Program-made: the position numbers and the translations under genes
Shown: positions 1 through 12,338 of the stretch, one piece after another
Layout of the letters: every line of letters starts with the position of its first letter
How positions within the stretch are numbered: position 1 is the first letter of the stretch
Notes under the pieces: generated by a model
The model's database searches: none
Told to the model about the DNA's origin: nothing
Seen by the model: only the letters and a program-made list of their open reading frames with translations
Origin: Chlorops oryzae
Taxonomy: Eukaryota > Arthropoda > Insecta > Diptera > Chloropidae
Assembly: GCA_020466095.1 (NCBI GenBank)
Contig: CM035808.1
Span: forward strand, 39,539,661-39,603,660
DNA: 64,000 nt
Direction: 5' to 3'

Positions 1-753
1 ATTGCAAAAGAGCTAAAGATTGCACAAAAAACCGTTTGGAACCATTTGAATAAGGCTGGATACACAAAGAAGCTCGATGTATGGGTGCCACACGAGTTAA
101 CGCAAAAAAACCTCATAGACCGAATTTCCATCTGCGAATCGCTGCTGAACCGCAACAAAATCGACCCATTTCTGAAGCGGTTGGTGACTGGTGATGAAAA
201 GTGGGTCACTTACGACAACGTCAAGCGAAAACGGTCGTGGTCGAAACACGGTGAACCGGCGGAAACGGTGGCCAAGCCTGGATTGACGGCCAGGAAGGTT
301 TTGCTGTGTGTTTGGTGGGATTGGCAGGGAATTATCTACTATGAGCTGCTCCCATACGGCAAAACTCTTAACTCGGAACTCTGCTGTCAACAATTGGACC
401 GTCTGAAGGAAGCAATCGCCCAAGCTTTGGCCAATAGGAGAGGAATTGTGTTCCATCAGGACAACGCCAGGCCACACACATCGATAGTGACTCGCCAGAA
501 GCTCCGGGAGTTTGGTTGGGAGGTTCTTCTGCATCCACCTTATAGTCCGGACCTGGCACCAAGTGATTACCATCTGTTCCTGTCCAGGGCGAACAATTTT
601 GCTGGTGAAACATTCGCTTCAAGAGAGGCTTCTAAAATTCGACTGTCTCAATTTTTTGCTAATAGGAACGAGGGCTTCTATGAGAGAGGCATAATGAAAT
701 TACCTTTAAAATGGCAACAAGTTATCGAACAAAACGGCGCATATTTGACCTAA
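1..753 (+). CDS. mariner transposase, C-terminal part
   Basis: Cut-and-paste DNA transposase of the mariner family; it acts on the element's own inverted repeats and inserts at TA. The frame is open upstream of the first ATG (46) back to the window edge (IAKELKIAQKTVWNHL...), so the true start is outside. Visible family landmarks in order: end of the helix-turn-helix region, the linker motif WVPHEL, the first catalytic Asp in TGDEKW, the second in HQDNARPH and the third in YSPDLAPSDYHLF. The second and third acidic residues are 34 residues apart, the DD34D signature of mariner. The tail ends NGAYLT, as in many family members. No stop or frameshift is visible in the part present. The subfamily is not the same as the second mariner near 44 kb; I infer a mellifera- or mauritiana-like group, without certainty. 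Confidence 0.9.
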   Translation: MAKELKIAQKTVWNHLNKAGYTKKLDVWVPHELTQKNLIDRISICESLLNRNKIDPFLKRLVTGDEKWVTYDNVKRKRSWSKHGEPAETVAKPGLTARKVLLCVWWDWQGIIYYELLPYGKTLNSELCCQQLDRLKEAIAQALANRRGIVFHQDNARPHTSIVTRQKLREFGWEVLLHPPYSPDLAPSDYHLFLSRANNFAGETFASREASKIRLSQFFANRNEGFYERGIMKLPLKWQQVIEQNGAYLT

Positions 754-830
754 ATCGGGTCATTCTAACTATCTTAAATAAAGCCCTCAATTTAATGCAA
801 AAATAATGGATTTCTTTTTACTACACCTAA
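1..830 (+). mobile_element. mariner element, 3' part, cut by window start
   Basis: The 5' end and left inverted repeat lie outside the window. The right end reads ...ttactacacctaa at 818-830 and is followed by TA at 831-832, the target dinucleotide of Tc1/mariner elements. The transposase frame is open from the first base of the window and ends at 753, leaving about 77 bases of 3' non-coding sequence and terminal repeat. The missing left part cannot be assessed. Confidence 0.85.
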
Positions 831-832
831 TA

Positions 833-1185
833 TAACTACCTTTTTCTCTCGGTATGAATATGAAAAAACTTTTGACCGCTCTGGTAGGTTTAGTGTTAAA
901 TCAAACTCATAGGTTTCAAGACCATTTTAAGACGAATCAACTTGGAGACTTTTGGGGACATTATAGCATTTTTCTCTTTTTGTGGGAGTTTTTCCGATCC
1001 CTTATCATTAAATATTTACAATATGTCTTACTTTCTAATGGTTAACCAGCAACCTTGGGAGAGCCCTATAATAGCGAATATTTAAGTTTCTTATTTTTGA
1101 AATAATTAAGAAATTGTTCAAAGATTTTAAGTATAATGAAATAAATATGAAAATAGAAATAAATTTAAAAATAATAAGTAATATA
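833..1185. other. intergenic, nothing recognised
   Basis: AT-rich sequence between the mariner end and the first small inverted-repeat element. A 63-codon frame at 854-1045 has no family features and is taken as chance. Confidence 0.5.
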
Positions 1186-1330
1186 CAGCGCAATCCCTCC
1201 TTGCGGACACTTCTCTTCGGGAATGCTCTTATGTTCTTGCTTCTCAGATAGTTTCCTCTTAAGCGTACACCTCTGTTAAACGGGCATATTTTTCGGTCCT
1301 GTCGGTGTCGCTTATGTACGGAGTACACTG
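1186..1330. mobile_element. TA-flanked MITE, copy 1
   Basis: A 145-bp element starting CAGCGCAATCCCTCCTTGCG and ending ...GGAGTACACTG, flanked by TA (1184-1185 and 1331-1332). The same family occurs at 14554-14715, where the ends are better preserved (CAATGTACTCTCTCC / GAGAGAGTACACTG). TA target and CAGTG-type termini point to a Tc1/mariner/pogo-type MITE. This copy is the more decayed one. No coding capacity. Confidence 0.75.
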
Positions 1331-2692
1331 TATATTTTTTAATTATTATATATTTGTTTTTTGTTATTTACGATGAACTCACCAAATTTGTTTTATAGAA
1401 TGATGTTAAAATTCTAAATAATGGTTTTGTTCAAAAGTAATGTGAGATTGCATGGTTAAGCAATATTAAATTAAGTATTCAAGTTTATATAAGAAATTAG
1501 AGCTTCGGCAGCTGTTGTTGTCTTTATTTTATTTGCTCTAATATTTTCGTCATGTGACTTATATTGAGCTTTTTCTTTTTTGCATTAGCAAACGTTTTTT
1601 TTTTTTTTTTTCTAAGAAGCGGACATATGTGGCCATTTTAGCACATGAATAAAAATAATAAACACGCCCTTCAATTAGAGCCTCAACGCGAAAAACTCTT
1701 TTGTAAACGAGCGGTGCATAATTACTTAAGTACCCATCTTGTCGCGTAAGATATTCGTGCTGATGCATTTCTCAAATAAAAATTTATTTCACTAACTTTT
1801 CTTTAAGCATCAAACGTTGCTATGCGATTGCATAGTCAAACAAATTATATAAATATATGGACGTATGAGTAATGTGGCTATTATGTATCAATCACGTTAC
1901 GCATACGTCCCACTAACAATATCAAATGATGATTCTATGCAAATTGAATGGAATAAATAATGTTTCACTTTTCCATCGAGAAATCATTCTATTCAACGAT
2001 GAGACCTACATTCACAAAAACATTTAACTATGATAGAATTTTCTCTTATTTTAAGGCACTCGACGTCTTTTTTCACTGCACCCATTCACGTTGTTTAAAA
2101 TTACGATTAGCGCACTCAGCATTTCAGCACGTATAGTCCTATTTGCATGCCTTATTGGCTGTGAAAAAGAGCTGAACAAAAACACATCTGAATGACAAAG
2201 GCGTAAATAGAACACATTTCGGTTTAACAAAGAATTGTTTGGCAAGCAAACAATAAACAGAGATTGTTCTCCTCCCATCAGAAGAACGTGCAATCACTTT
2301 ACTGGGAATATATTACGAGAATTTTCGCAGTGAAAGCAAAGTTTTTTGGAGCTCTTTAAGACAAATTTTTGTTCAAGAAAGCTTTGAAACCACTCACTCA
2401 TTGAACTAAATTTCTGTTCGGCTCTTCCCATAGTGACTGCATGCCACTTAAAATGATCTTTATAGGATGATTACTCTAACAGTTTGCAATGGACGTCGCT
2501 GATACATATTTCTTTTAATTTGATTGTTTGTCGCTGATCACGAAAATGGTTCACAATTATTTCTTTAAAGAAAAGCTTTTGAGACAAAGTCGACTAATGG
2601 CTCCTTTTTCATTTATTACTAAATATCTGAAGAACTTTTTGCTTCAAAAAAATTGTAATTCCATAATTAAAAAGTATATATCGAACCTTTAA
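1331..2692. other. intergenic, one imperfect hairpin
   Basis: No gene recognised. Contains a 20-base poly-T tract near 1595-1611 and an inverted repeat at 1859-1909 (ggacgtatgagtaatgtg pairing with cacgttacgcatacgtcc across a 16-base loop). Short frames of 69 and 80 codons on the minus strand have no recognisable features. Confidence 0.5.
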
Positions 2693-2846
2693 CCCTCTAA
2701 TTCCTGGCTCCGTCTCTAGACGGACTGGTTTCAAACAAATTACCCAAAAAAAAAAAATTCCTAATAATTTCAGATTCATGTTTTTCTACCCGAAATATGT
2801 CTTATCTGAATTTTTCAGTGAAAAAGAAAGTTGTGGCATTAGAGAG
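2693..2846. mobile_element. TTAA-flanked MITE (piggyBac-like)
   Basis: A 154-bp segment bounded by TTAA on both sides (2689-2692, 2847-2850). The left end CCCTCTAATTCC and the right end GGCATTAGAGAG form an imperfect inverted repeat of about 12 bp. TTAA targets with CCCT-type ends are the hallmark of piggyBac-superfamily non-autonomous elements. No coding capacity. Confidence 0.6.
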
Positions 2847-2850
2847 TTAA

Positions 2851-5800
2851 AACAATAAACGACTTGTTATAATCGACGCCATTGTTCTTTAACTAAAGAA
2901 AATTAAAATAGCAAAAACTCCAGTTTCAAAAGTTTTCTTTACCCAATTTACAAAATTTCATTTAAATATTTAAGCATTATAAATTTTTTTATTTTTTCTT
3001 CATTTTTATACAAAGAATTGTTCTTTTAATATTATAGATATTATTATTTTATAAAAATTAGTCGGACTAGTGGCGCTAATGAACCCGAATTCCCAAATGC
3101 TGTACCCTATTGTAATCTGAGGCAATGCATAAATTAAACTTCAACAAAATATTTAAATAATATTAAGCTCACAATCTCGAAGAACTCTGAACGAATTTTA
3201 GGAAAAAGAATTTATTTTTCACACCATATTCCCAAGAATATGTAAAACGCAAATGAATTCTACGCCAAAGAATAAAACGCAAAAGCTTCAATTAACTTTC
3301 AAATACAGTAGTGGCGAAAAAATTGCCCACCCTTTAGTCACCACATCCAGCAAAATCTCAACATGAAACATTTTCTATTAAATTGAACACACCAATGCAA
3401 CTTTGTTGGGTGGCAAAGCCCTTTTGTATAGCCCATCGACGACAATGCCAATGCGTGCCGATGGATGATGATGATTATTAAGATTGCTAGAACGACGATA
3501 AATTCCACCAAAATAAAAATCCAAACAAACGCACACTTGACATTCGGGTGTCGACCAGCAAACAACGTAACGTGAAATATTCGCGGGAAAACGCGATAAC
3601 CAAACGAAACGAAACGGATCAGATCGAGTTAAGACGGACATAAATATTTGCGCCTTTTTGATGAATTAATTATATGCTAATTTAGCCGTGAAAAGGCTCA
3701 TTGCAAGATTTCTTTATATGCCACCTTTGAGATTTGGTATCAAGTGCGGTGTGAGAGGAAAAATAAAGTTTGAAGGAAATTATTAAATTGAAAAAATTAC
3801 TATAAAAATTAAATTATCAAATCAAAGGAATAATTATAAATTGAATTCCAAAAATAAATTAGAAAAAATTAAACAAACAAAAAAAAAGTTTTTGTGATTT
3901 AAAAATAAGTTGATGCAGCTGCTGTTTCGATTTCGACAGACGAACACGTTGACGTTGATCGAATGTTTTGCCCGGATCCATTTGACATTAGAAAAACAGT
4001 GCAATCCGTCGTTTCCCCCAAGCATTGATGTGGGGCATAAACAATTCACTTCACGTCTTTATGATTTCCTTTTCTACTATTTATCATGGACTACCGCATT
4101 GCATTTTGCCTGTAGTGACGTGTGAATTTTTTGGTATAATTTTTTGAGGAAATTCGGAAAATTCTTATGCCACGTAAGTTTCCTTTCATCTCTTAATTCC
4201 AATTTAAAAATAAAAATAAATACCGACAAAATTTCCATCGTTAAAGTTCAGTGTTTTGTATGGAAATTTCTGAATAAATTGAGAAAACTCTATCAGTAAG
4301 TTCACCGAAAGATCAAAGTGCAAAACAAAAGTTTAAGAGCTTTCGTGAAAAGGTGAGGGGCACCTTTGATGTGGGCAGCACCAGTGGATATTCCACGATC
4401 TTGAAGGAAAATAGATGAGTTCACATAAAAATGAGGTTGTTGTTTTGAAGAGTTGAAATCATTTCAGGATATTAAAATGTGTGAAAAATTTAACTTGCGA
4501 GAAGTATTCTTTATCGAAAAATTTCAAGTGTATTAGGAAATCCCAGATCCATAAATCTTAGTTCTTTCTGTAATGAAAGTTATAGCAATGAAAGGAGATA
4601 TTTCAGCTTTCAATTTTTAACATTCTTGAGAGTCATTGTATATTCAAGAATTTGACTCCTAGCAAAATATTTCTAAATTTATCGAAGTGGAAATTTATGT
4701 GCTTAAGGATGCCCATTGATAAACTATTGAAAGTCACTGCACTTCATCCTTTAATTCAGAATGTAAATTCCATCAATAAAAATAGTTTCCTCCAGGGCAT
4801 ATCCCTTAGTGCCACGTACCCCATTGTAGCCCACTACGATTCTGAAATGAAAATTTCCAATATCGAAGTACATCGAACTTTGCTAAAGCGTCAACAAATT
4901 CAATTTCTATATTTCAACTTCTTTCATTCGCAGTCGCATTCTTCAATTTGTTTACATCTCTCTAGGGTGAGAAAGATGTTTATCCATTGCGAACCCAAAT
5001 GGATATATGTTCATAGAAGTGTTGTATGTTTTCTCCCCTATACTCCACTTATTCCAGATTTTTAGGGAACATATCCCACGATGTCTTAAAACAAAGCCAA
5101 TATTCTCTTAAATTTGATATTGAAATCTTCATAAAATAAAAACATGTTTCATTAAAATTTTAGGACTTTGCTCCTCTAAGTCTCCGCTAAGGACCAGAAA
5201 TGTCCCATTATTAACAGGAGATTCCCCTAAACTGGTAACAGTGCTTCACTCTTTCCTCAATTTAGTTTAAGGATGACAAAAAAATTTTTTTTCAATTTAC
5301 GATTATTTTGTATTATTAATTTGAAGAACTCTCTTCATTTAAAACCTTAAAGGATAAATGATACGAATGGTTTTATTGAAACATTGTAGTTTGCTTAATC
5401 ACTTTTAGTTCGAGATATAATTTTTTCCCATGATTAATTAATTAAAAGTCATCACACCTTTTCCAAATGCAAATGATTGAGTGGCTTATTAATAAAGTGC
5501 AGTACAGAACCCTCCTTCTTCTTGCATTTACAAGAGCATCCTTGGACTTTTATCCCTGCCCTGAAGTTCAGCAATAAGTTATTGTGATGAAATCATAAAT
5601 ATGACATTGGGAAATATGAGAGAGAAAAATATGTTAAGCAATGAAATTATGAGCAGAACTGATTTTTATAAATTACTATAGAGTCTGATGCCGATTTTAA
5701 AGCACTGGAAAATAAGCTCTCAATTAACGGATTTTTTAGTCGAAGAGTTTAGTTTGTTACAGAATAAACAATCATATAAAGCGACATCCTTGGAGTCAAA

Positions 5801-8800
5801 AGATATTAATCTTTTTTTATTTTTGTTAATTCGTCCAATGGGTCCTTTTATTTCTCTCTAGGTCTGAATTCAATTTGAGCTTTTTTAGTATTTAAACAAT
5901 AATTTCATTTAGTTCTAAGCAATTGAATTTCATTATGAAATAATTTCATTTATATATATGTTTGTCCTTCACATCAAAAGTGTAGTGGGAGTTCTTTTGA
6001 AAGAAAGACGTCAAGACGTAGTGTCATCATCGTACATCACAGTTCATTTACTGACAAAGCCGTCAAGTGAGATAAAATAACGAATTATTTCTCAACAAGT
6101 TGAACCTTCCTACCCAACAGTCGAGGCAATACTTTTAATAAAGAAATTTGTTATAAAACTTTAAGGACTTGAAGGAGCAGAAAATACTTCAAAATATCAT
6201 CAGAAGGATTTCATAGAATTCATTTAACCCGATTAGTTAAAAGAGTTAGTCTTTAAGGCCATCATTTTTTCCATCAAAAAATATATACACAGCCAAAAGG
6301 GGAAGATTTAACTGCCAACTTCGAAAGAAGGCTTCAGCAATGATTGGATTAAATGAAGCGGAATGGTATTTAAATATTCTCGAACTGAGAGGGACATAAC
6401 TACATATATGTAAGTTCAACGTTCATATTGAAAAAATAAATTCAATAGAGGTGGCATAAAAAAATGTTCCTGAAGGATCTGCCAGCATGTGTCACATTGT
6501 ACGGAGCATTTGGATCGTTTTTTTTTCACCTCACAACATTTATTAAGAGCTATTTTTTTTATCGTCCATGCCATGAATTGAAAGTGAACGATTAATAAAT
6601 ATAGCCATGCGAGATATCTCAAATTGAACAACGAGCGAGCGATGGAATGGAGAAAGGGAATATTTCAAAGTAGAACAACAGAACTGACAATAGGTGCACT
6701 GCAACTAAATTACTTCATTGCTCAATATGTACAGAAATTATTGTTTTTCCATTTATCCTTTTGAGGGTACCTTTCTCGCACTTTTTTTATTTTTTATTTT
6801 GGTTTATTTTTGTTGTCTTTACTCTGTAATTGATTGTTTCTTTCGCCTACTAAACCGGCTATTCAATTATTCGTAGCCTTTTTTTCCCCTGACTAATCTA
6901 AATTTTATGATGTTGCTTGCTTTGATAAAAGGTCCTTGTAACTCTTCGATTTTTCTTTGTTTGTTTGTCATTTAGATTAATTTGATGGGAGGACCATTAA
7001 GCTATCATATCGAACACAATTAAAGGAAGCACGTACAATAGTTTAATCAGAGTTTCTATTCTTGCGCTAGAAATTCTGTGAAACGGGGATATTTACACCG
7101 GTAATGGAAATTTTTTTGCTGTATGACTTATATTATAATTAAAACCCATTTGGATTTTTCTAGCAACTTGGAGTTCATAAATTGCCTATAACCACTGGTT
7201 TACAAATTTTGGATTTTCGCTTGGTGATTATTGCCGTACTCGAGTTCGTTAACATGATATGCCATAAGTCCTTTATTTCTCAACTAATTTTGAAAAAATA
7301 AAACTTCTCTATATTCCAAAAAACAGTCATTTATATAAAAACAAAGAATTAAATTATAAAAAAATTTTGTGCTCGAAAATCTAAACTGAAAATACAAGTC
7401 TTAAAAGTTAATTTTACATGCATACTTCAACAATCTTTTGTTCAAATACTAAACCACCGATTGCAACAAAGGATATCTTATTTTAAAGGTTCAGAAATTT
7501 TACTGTTTAATTATGCATATTTATTGTTATTATATTATGTATAGCTCTTGAGATGTTCAGGCAGAAATATTATCTGCATATTTTTTGTGATCCAGTGAAA
7601 AACAGAAGCACGAAAACCAGTTCAAATGTCGACAGTCCAAACAGCTCAAAAATTTTCTTTAAAAATTAATAATATTTACGTTCAACATTCTAAGTGCATT
7701 CGCAACTCATTCCTATCCGTTTTAGTTAAAGAGTTATTGACGTCAGTGAAGAGCAACAAATGACTTCGTTGGAAATCACACCAACCTTCAGAAAATAATA
7801 TTTGTCTTCCTTTCACATTATTAGCACCAATTTTTTCCCCCCTAATTGGGTGTTAATTTTAAAAATTTTGAATTTTTCGGTTTCTAGCTTAAAGTGAGAG
7901 GCTTGGAATGGACAAAAATATTTTCAAATTAAAGGCACAAAGAAGTATATAATTATTCCTTTCTCCCAAAATAATTTCCATAGAGAATACCCAAAATATA
8001 TTTAAATAGATAAGCACCACGTTTTCGCACATCAAGTCACGTTATTTAGGTTAATTTAGTAGGCACAATTAATCATACAAAACGAACATGGAAACCATAG
8101 GACTTCAACCCTGTATTTAGCACATTCTGAAGCATTTAATTGCATGTTGTCCATTGAACTTGACGTTTAGATTACATCTAGGATATTTTGGGATATTCCA
8201 CGACAAAAAGAACATAAAATATTTTTAAATGGCATATCTTTTTACTTCTTTGGGTTTGTTGCCAACGCGATTCTTCAGTCCTTAAGGATACATTAGTCTG
8301 CTAAGCTTGAATAAAGATTACATGGAAAATAACTTCTTATCCAAGTGGAGTGGACATTAAATTCCTTCCAGGACATTTATGTTTTTGGAATAATTTTCTT
8401 TTGACTTCAAAGAAGTAAAACTTACCCCACTTTTTGGAGTTCGCCCCATTATCAAAAAATTTCTGTATTTTAATTTTTTGGAGGCCAATACGAATATATG
8501 TATTTTTTGTTTTTAATTTTTAATGCAAATTATTAAGTTTTTCGCTAACTAACCAAGCCCCACTATCTGTAATTTCGTTCTCTGAGGTTTCCATTTTTCC
8601 TGGGGTTGTTTTTGTTCATTTCTTTGGTTTTTTGTGAGTTTTTTGGTTTCGGGTTTTTTCTTTTTTTTTTACCATAATAAATTTCGATAACATATCATCA
8701 CAAACGTTATCTCAACTAGGTACTTGAGATTTTAATAAATTACTATTTAGATATTTCCCCCGAAAATATACCAAAAAGTACTGGGCCAAATTCCGCTAAT

Positions 8801-9817
8801 CTATTTTTGGATAATTTAATACATTTTTGAATATTTTCCTCTCAATAGGCTGAAGTGAGATTAATATTCTTAAAATTAAGAAATCAAAAAACCATCTTCC
8901 AATCGACATTTTCTAATATTAAAATACAAAATTACACTGTAAAATTTGTTAATTATAGCCATCATAGCCCATCTGTTCCAAACTTTAAGAATTCCCAAGG
9001 CACACGAATCAGATTTTGAATAATGAATAAATAATAGCTGAAAATATTTCATAGTTGTGAAATTTTTCCCGATTTTCACGAACCGAACACGCAATTAAAA
9101 GTGCTTTCTTAGCAACATGTTGCAGGTCTGTTTATGTTGCTTCGAAGTAAAAGAACTACATGTGATACTTTTTCAAGGCTTATTAATTTTTGAATTGAAA
9201 AAGAAACATTCTACATTATAAAAGAACCAATGTCATCGTTTATCCTTTGTTCAATTTCAAAATATAGGTATGCGTAACGACCTCTTATTTTCTTCAATTC
9301 ATGAATTTTCAAATAATGACGGATTGCTTCATAAAGAAGGATTTACGAGCTTTGGACTTACCGAAAATTTGTTATTCTCAATTTTAAAAGCCAAATACGT
9401 CTTTAAAAGCGTTTTTTCTTATGTTGTATTTATGCTCTTAATGTTTAATTTTTCAAGAAATTAAGAATGGTATCTAAAGAATGCATCAATCATCAACGCT
9501 TCCGTAATGCAAAGAAAGATATTTGTTGCAAATACAAAAGCACCACCCTTTCATCTATTCACGTAACTTAATCGAACTTTCCGAATATTTAGATTTAGAA
9601 AATTTCTTTAAAGCGCTCTGCAATCGATATTCCGTGAGAAGACGATAAGTAAAAAAAAATCCATTTCAAATGCGCAATACCTTTACACACCCTTGGCTTT
9701 CGGTGAGAAAAGTTCAATATTTTACTTAAAACGATTAACCGCTCTGCATATAATCCATCATTGGTCGATGTTAATCTAAGCAATTAAATTTAGCGCCCGT
9801 CGCCATAGAAAATTCCA
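2851..9817. other. long gene-free stretch
   Basis: About 7 kb of AT-rich DNA in which I recognise no gene, RNA or complete element. The longest frame, 137 codons at 4652-5065, has no signal peptide, domain or conserved-looking segment and is not supported. Part of an exon or regulatory DNA of a distant gene could lie here unseen. Confidence 0.5.
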
Positions 9818-10277
9818 TTAAAAAAAACTCAAACGTATCGATCGCGCCCATTCGAAATTCGCTGTAAACGTCTCCACATTTATGTCACATTTATTATTTA
9901 CTGCTTTCCCAAGAGATTCACATTCCATAGAAAGGTAATTATTTTTTTCAACAGCCTCAGCATAATAGATATAAGCTCGATCGTGGTCGCATTCCGGGGT
10001 TTAAAAAACACCCGGGTTGAAAATTTCCACCATTTGGATAGAAGTCAGCATTCCCGATTAAACCAATGTCTCCAGGAAATTCACTGGTATGAATCACTTC
10101 CACATGGTAGGCATCAGTTTTCGACAAACGGTCGTCTTCAAAACCACGAGCAGTCGGATCCAAGCCAACAATAATGTGAATCTCACCGGACTCAATGTAT
10201 TTTCCAGCGTACCCGGCAATGTGGGCACCCAAGCTGAAACCGATTACATCTACAGTTTCCAATGACATTTCGAACAA
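9818..10277 (-). pseudogene. pancreatic-type lipase fragment, frameshifted
   Basis: Neutral/pancreatic lipase family (alpha/beta hydrolase; in flies mostly secreted gut triglyceride or phospholipid lipases, with yolk proteins as inactive relatives). Frame one (10277 down to about 10000) has the nucleophile elbow GFSLGAHIAGYAGK (catalytic Ser), the Asp site GLDPTARGF, then DFYPNGGNFQPGC. At about 9993-10009, in a run of T, A and C homopolymers, the frame breaks. The next conserved block ECDHDRAYIYYAEAV, which carries the catalytic His, continues in another frame down to the TAA at 9818-9820, followed by NYLSMECESLGKAVNNKC. All three triad residues are therefore present but split by one indel. 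Upstream there is an immediate in-frame stop (10278-10280) and no N-terminal lipase sequence. Either a decayed fragment, or a real exon with an assembly error at the homopolymers and an unseen splice site (an AG at about 10255). Confidence 0.75.
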
Positions 10278-10280
10278 TTA

Positions 10281-11944
10281 AATGGAACGAAATTTTAGTT
10301 CACACTTCATTGGAATAATTTGTTGTTAATATCATTAATTTACGTTGAAAACTATGAGTCACATCTTAATTCTGAGCGGGAATTCTCGTGTCAAAAAAAA
10401 ATTACATTTTCATTAAGTTCTGTGTAACCACCATAAATAAAAGGTTACATTAAAAACTCCTGAGGACTCTATGTACTATTAAACACAATTCAGCTGCTGA
10501 TATGCTTTTCAAGTCTGAATGACCGAAAAGATATCTTCTATAACTGAAAATGTCAAAGTTATTGCTATTGAATAATCTTAAGGGATATTTAATATCAAAA
10601 ATATGTTCTAAAAGTGGTTTGAGGAGTCCTCATCATTTGGTTTATAATCTCGAAAATCTATAGAGTTTGAGACCGCCTACGAAGATATTTTATACTAATT
10701 AAAATTTTATGTACACTTTTGAGTGAGAAATTAACGAGCAATAAAACCATTTTTGATCAGTCCACCTTTGAGAGTTGCAATGCATACAAAGCAATGTATT
10801 CGAGATAAAAACAATACAAATAAATTTTTTCATAAAAAAACTGAGGAGCTTTTATTTCGTTTGACAACACTCCTCCCTTTTGGAAATCAAAACTATTAAC
10901 TATCGCACATTTCCAATGCGTGAAATTTAATTTTTTGAAAAACTTTTTTCATGTTTTTATCTATCGATTTCAAAGCGATTAAACCACACTTAATGTTCTT
11001 TCGTAATGAGTTCTCTAAGCTCCCCATCCATTTGAATAGAATTCGATAACCGTTGCTGCAGTAACGGCCTTCTCGATTTCAATAAAAATTCCAATGGTTT
11101 GCTGTGAGGTCCAATTAAAAATGAGCTTGAGAGAAAAAACTCACAAAAAAAAAAAAACTATAATGGAAAGTGTTGCGAGAAGGACTCTTTCCTTTTTCTC
11201 TTTCTTTTCCACTGTTATCTATTATCTTTTGGTTTTTTTTCCCCCCATCATGTTGGTTAAAGAAAAAGCGGAAAAATAGGCAAAGCAATGGAGACTACAA
11301 ACCATAATTTATATTTCTGTGAAATGAACATTCTCCTCTTGAAAGCAGTTAGGTGGGAGAACTTGTGTGAATTGCGGGAAAAAATTGGAGGAGGAGAATG
11401 AAATAGATAAATTGCCACATTTGCAATTGAAATGGAAACAATCGGGTCTACATATGTCTGCAATTTTCTGACATTAATGGCGATTCATCGACGTGAAAGT
11501 TGAGCTCATGTACATATATGAGCTGCATATGATTTATGTGCATGAAAATGACACTTTTAATCTAAACAGCATAATTGGGCCCAAAAAAAAAATCCTTTAG
11601 TAACAATGGCTTTAAAATCCTTTTCGTTTATTAAAAGAGAAGAATTACATAAGTGCGTATGTTGAACCGAGCTTCAATTGATTCAAATGAAGTATTCTAT
11701 GACTAACAAAAAATCTAATCTATCGTAATTTCTTAGAAAAATTTGTTCTCACACAAGGTTATACGATTTATAATAATGTTGTTAAAAGTGAATGCTAAAA
11801 ATTGATAAATAACGTGATCAAAAATTTTTCCCATATGCGTTAAAGGGTTAAGAATCAAGGAATTATTCAAAAAACGATATACGGCCCATTATGTCAGTCC
11901 TTAAACCACCTAATTGTTGCTCTAAAAACAAATTGTATCGTTCA
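10281..11944. other. intergenic, nothing recognised
   Basis: Upstream of the lipase fragment on its own strand. I looked for N-terminal lipase exons on the minus strand here and found none. Contains A- and T-rich runs (11136-11162, 11229-11245). Confidence 0.5.
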
Positions 11945-12100
11945 ATGTTTGTCAAACATGTTTTTCAAATATGTTCTTCACACATGATTGTTGATCATTT
12001 TCGTTCCACATGCTTTTCGAACGTGTTTCTTACACATTTTCGTAACAAATGTACGTCATACATGTTTGACAAACATGTTTGTCATACATGGTGGTCATAC
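11945..12100. repeat. 13-bp minisatellite, 12 units
   Basis: Twelve head-to-tail units of 13 bp with consensus ATGTTTGTCAAAC, without indels: the unit start (ATG or a one-base variant) recurs every 13 bases from 11945 to 12088. Divergence is highest in the middle units and lowest at the two ends. A 76-codon frame crosses it, but the array more simply reads as a decayed minisatellite. Confidence 0.85.
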
Positions 12101-12338
12101 TCTTTAGCACGTCATATTTAAAGCGCAATTTTCTAGCAATCTCCGGCAATAAAAACACTTTTTTAGTCCATACAACCATTAAAACGTATCCTTTTATAAC
12201 TTGAAATCACACTTAGAATCTCGCTGGCATTTTCATCTGAATAATATTTCCAGTTATAGGAAATTTCTTTCTGTTAGACACAGATCTAAATATTTCATTT
12301 TGCAGTTATTTCAAAAGAATTTAAAGCCTCGCTCTCTA

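Noticed and set aside
4652..5065. 137-codon open frame on the plus strand
   Set aside because: No signal peptide, domain or splice context; flanks of the same composition. Length alone is not convincing in 7 kb of random-looking DNA.
11891..12121. 76-codon frame over the minisatellite
   Set aside because: Produced by the 13-bp units (TTTGTCAAACATG); no sign of coding constraint.
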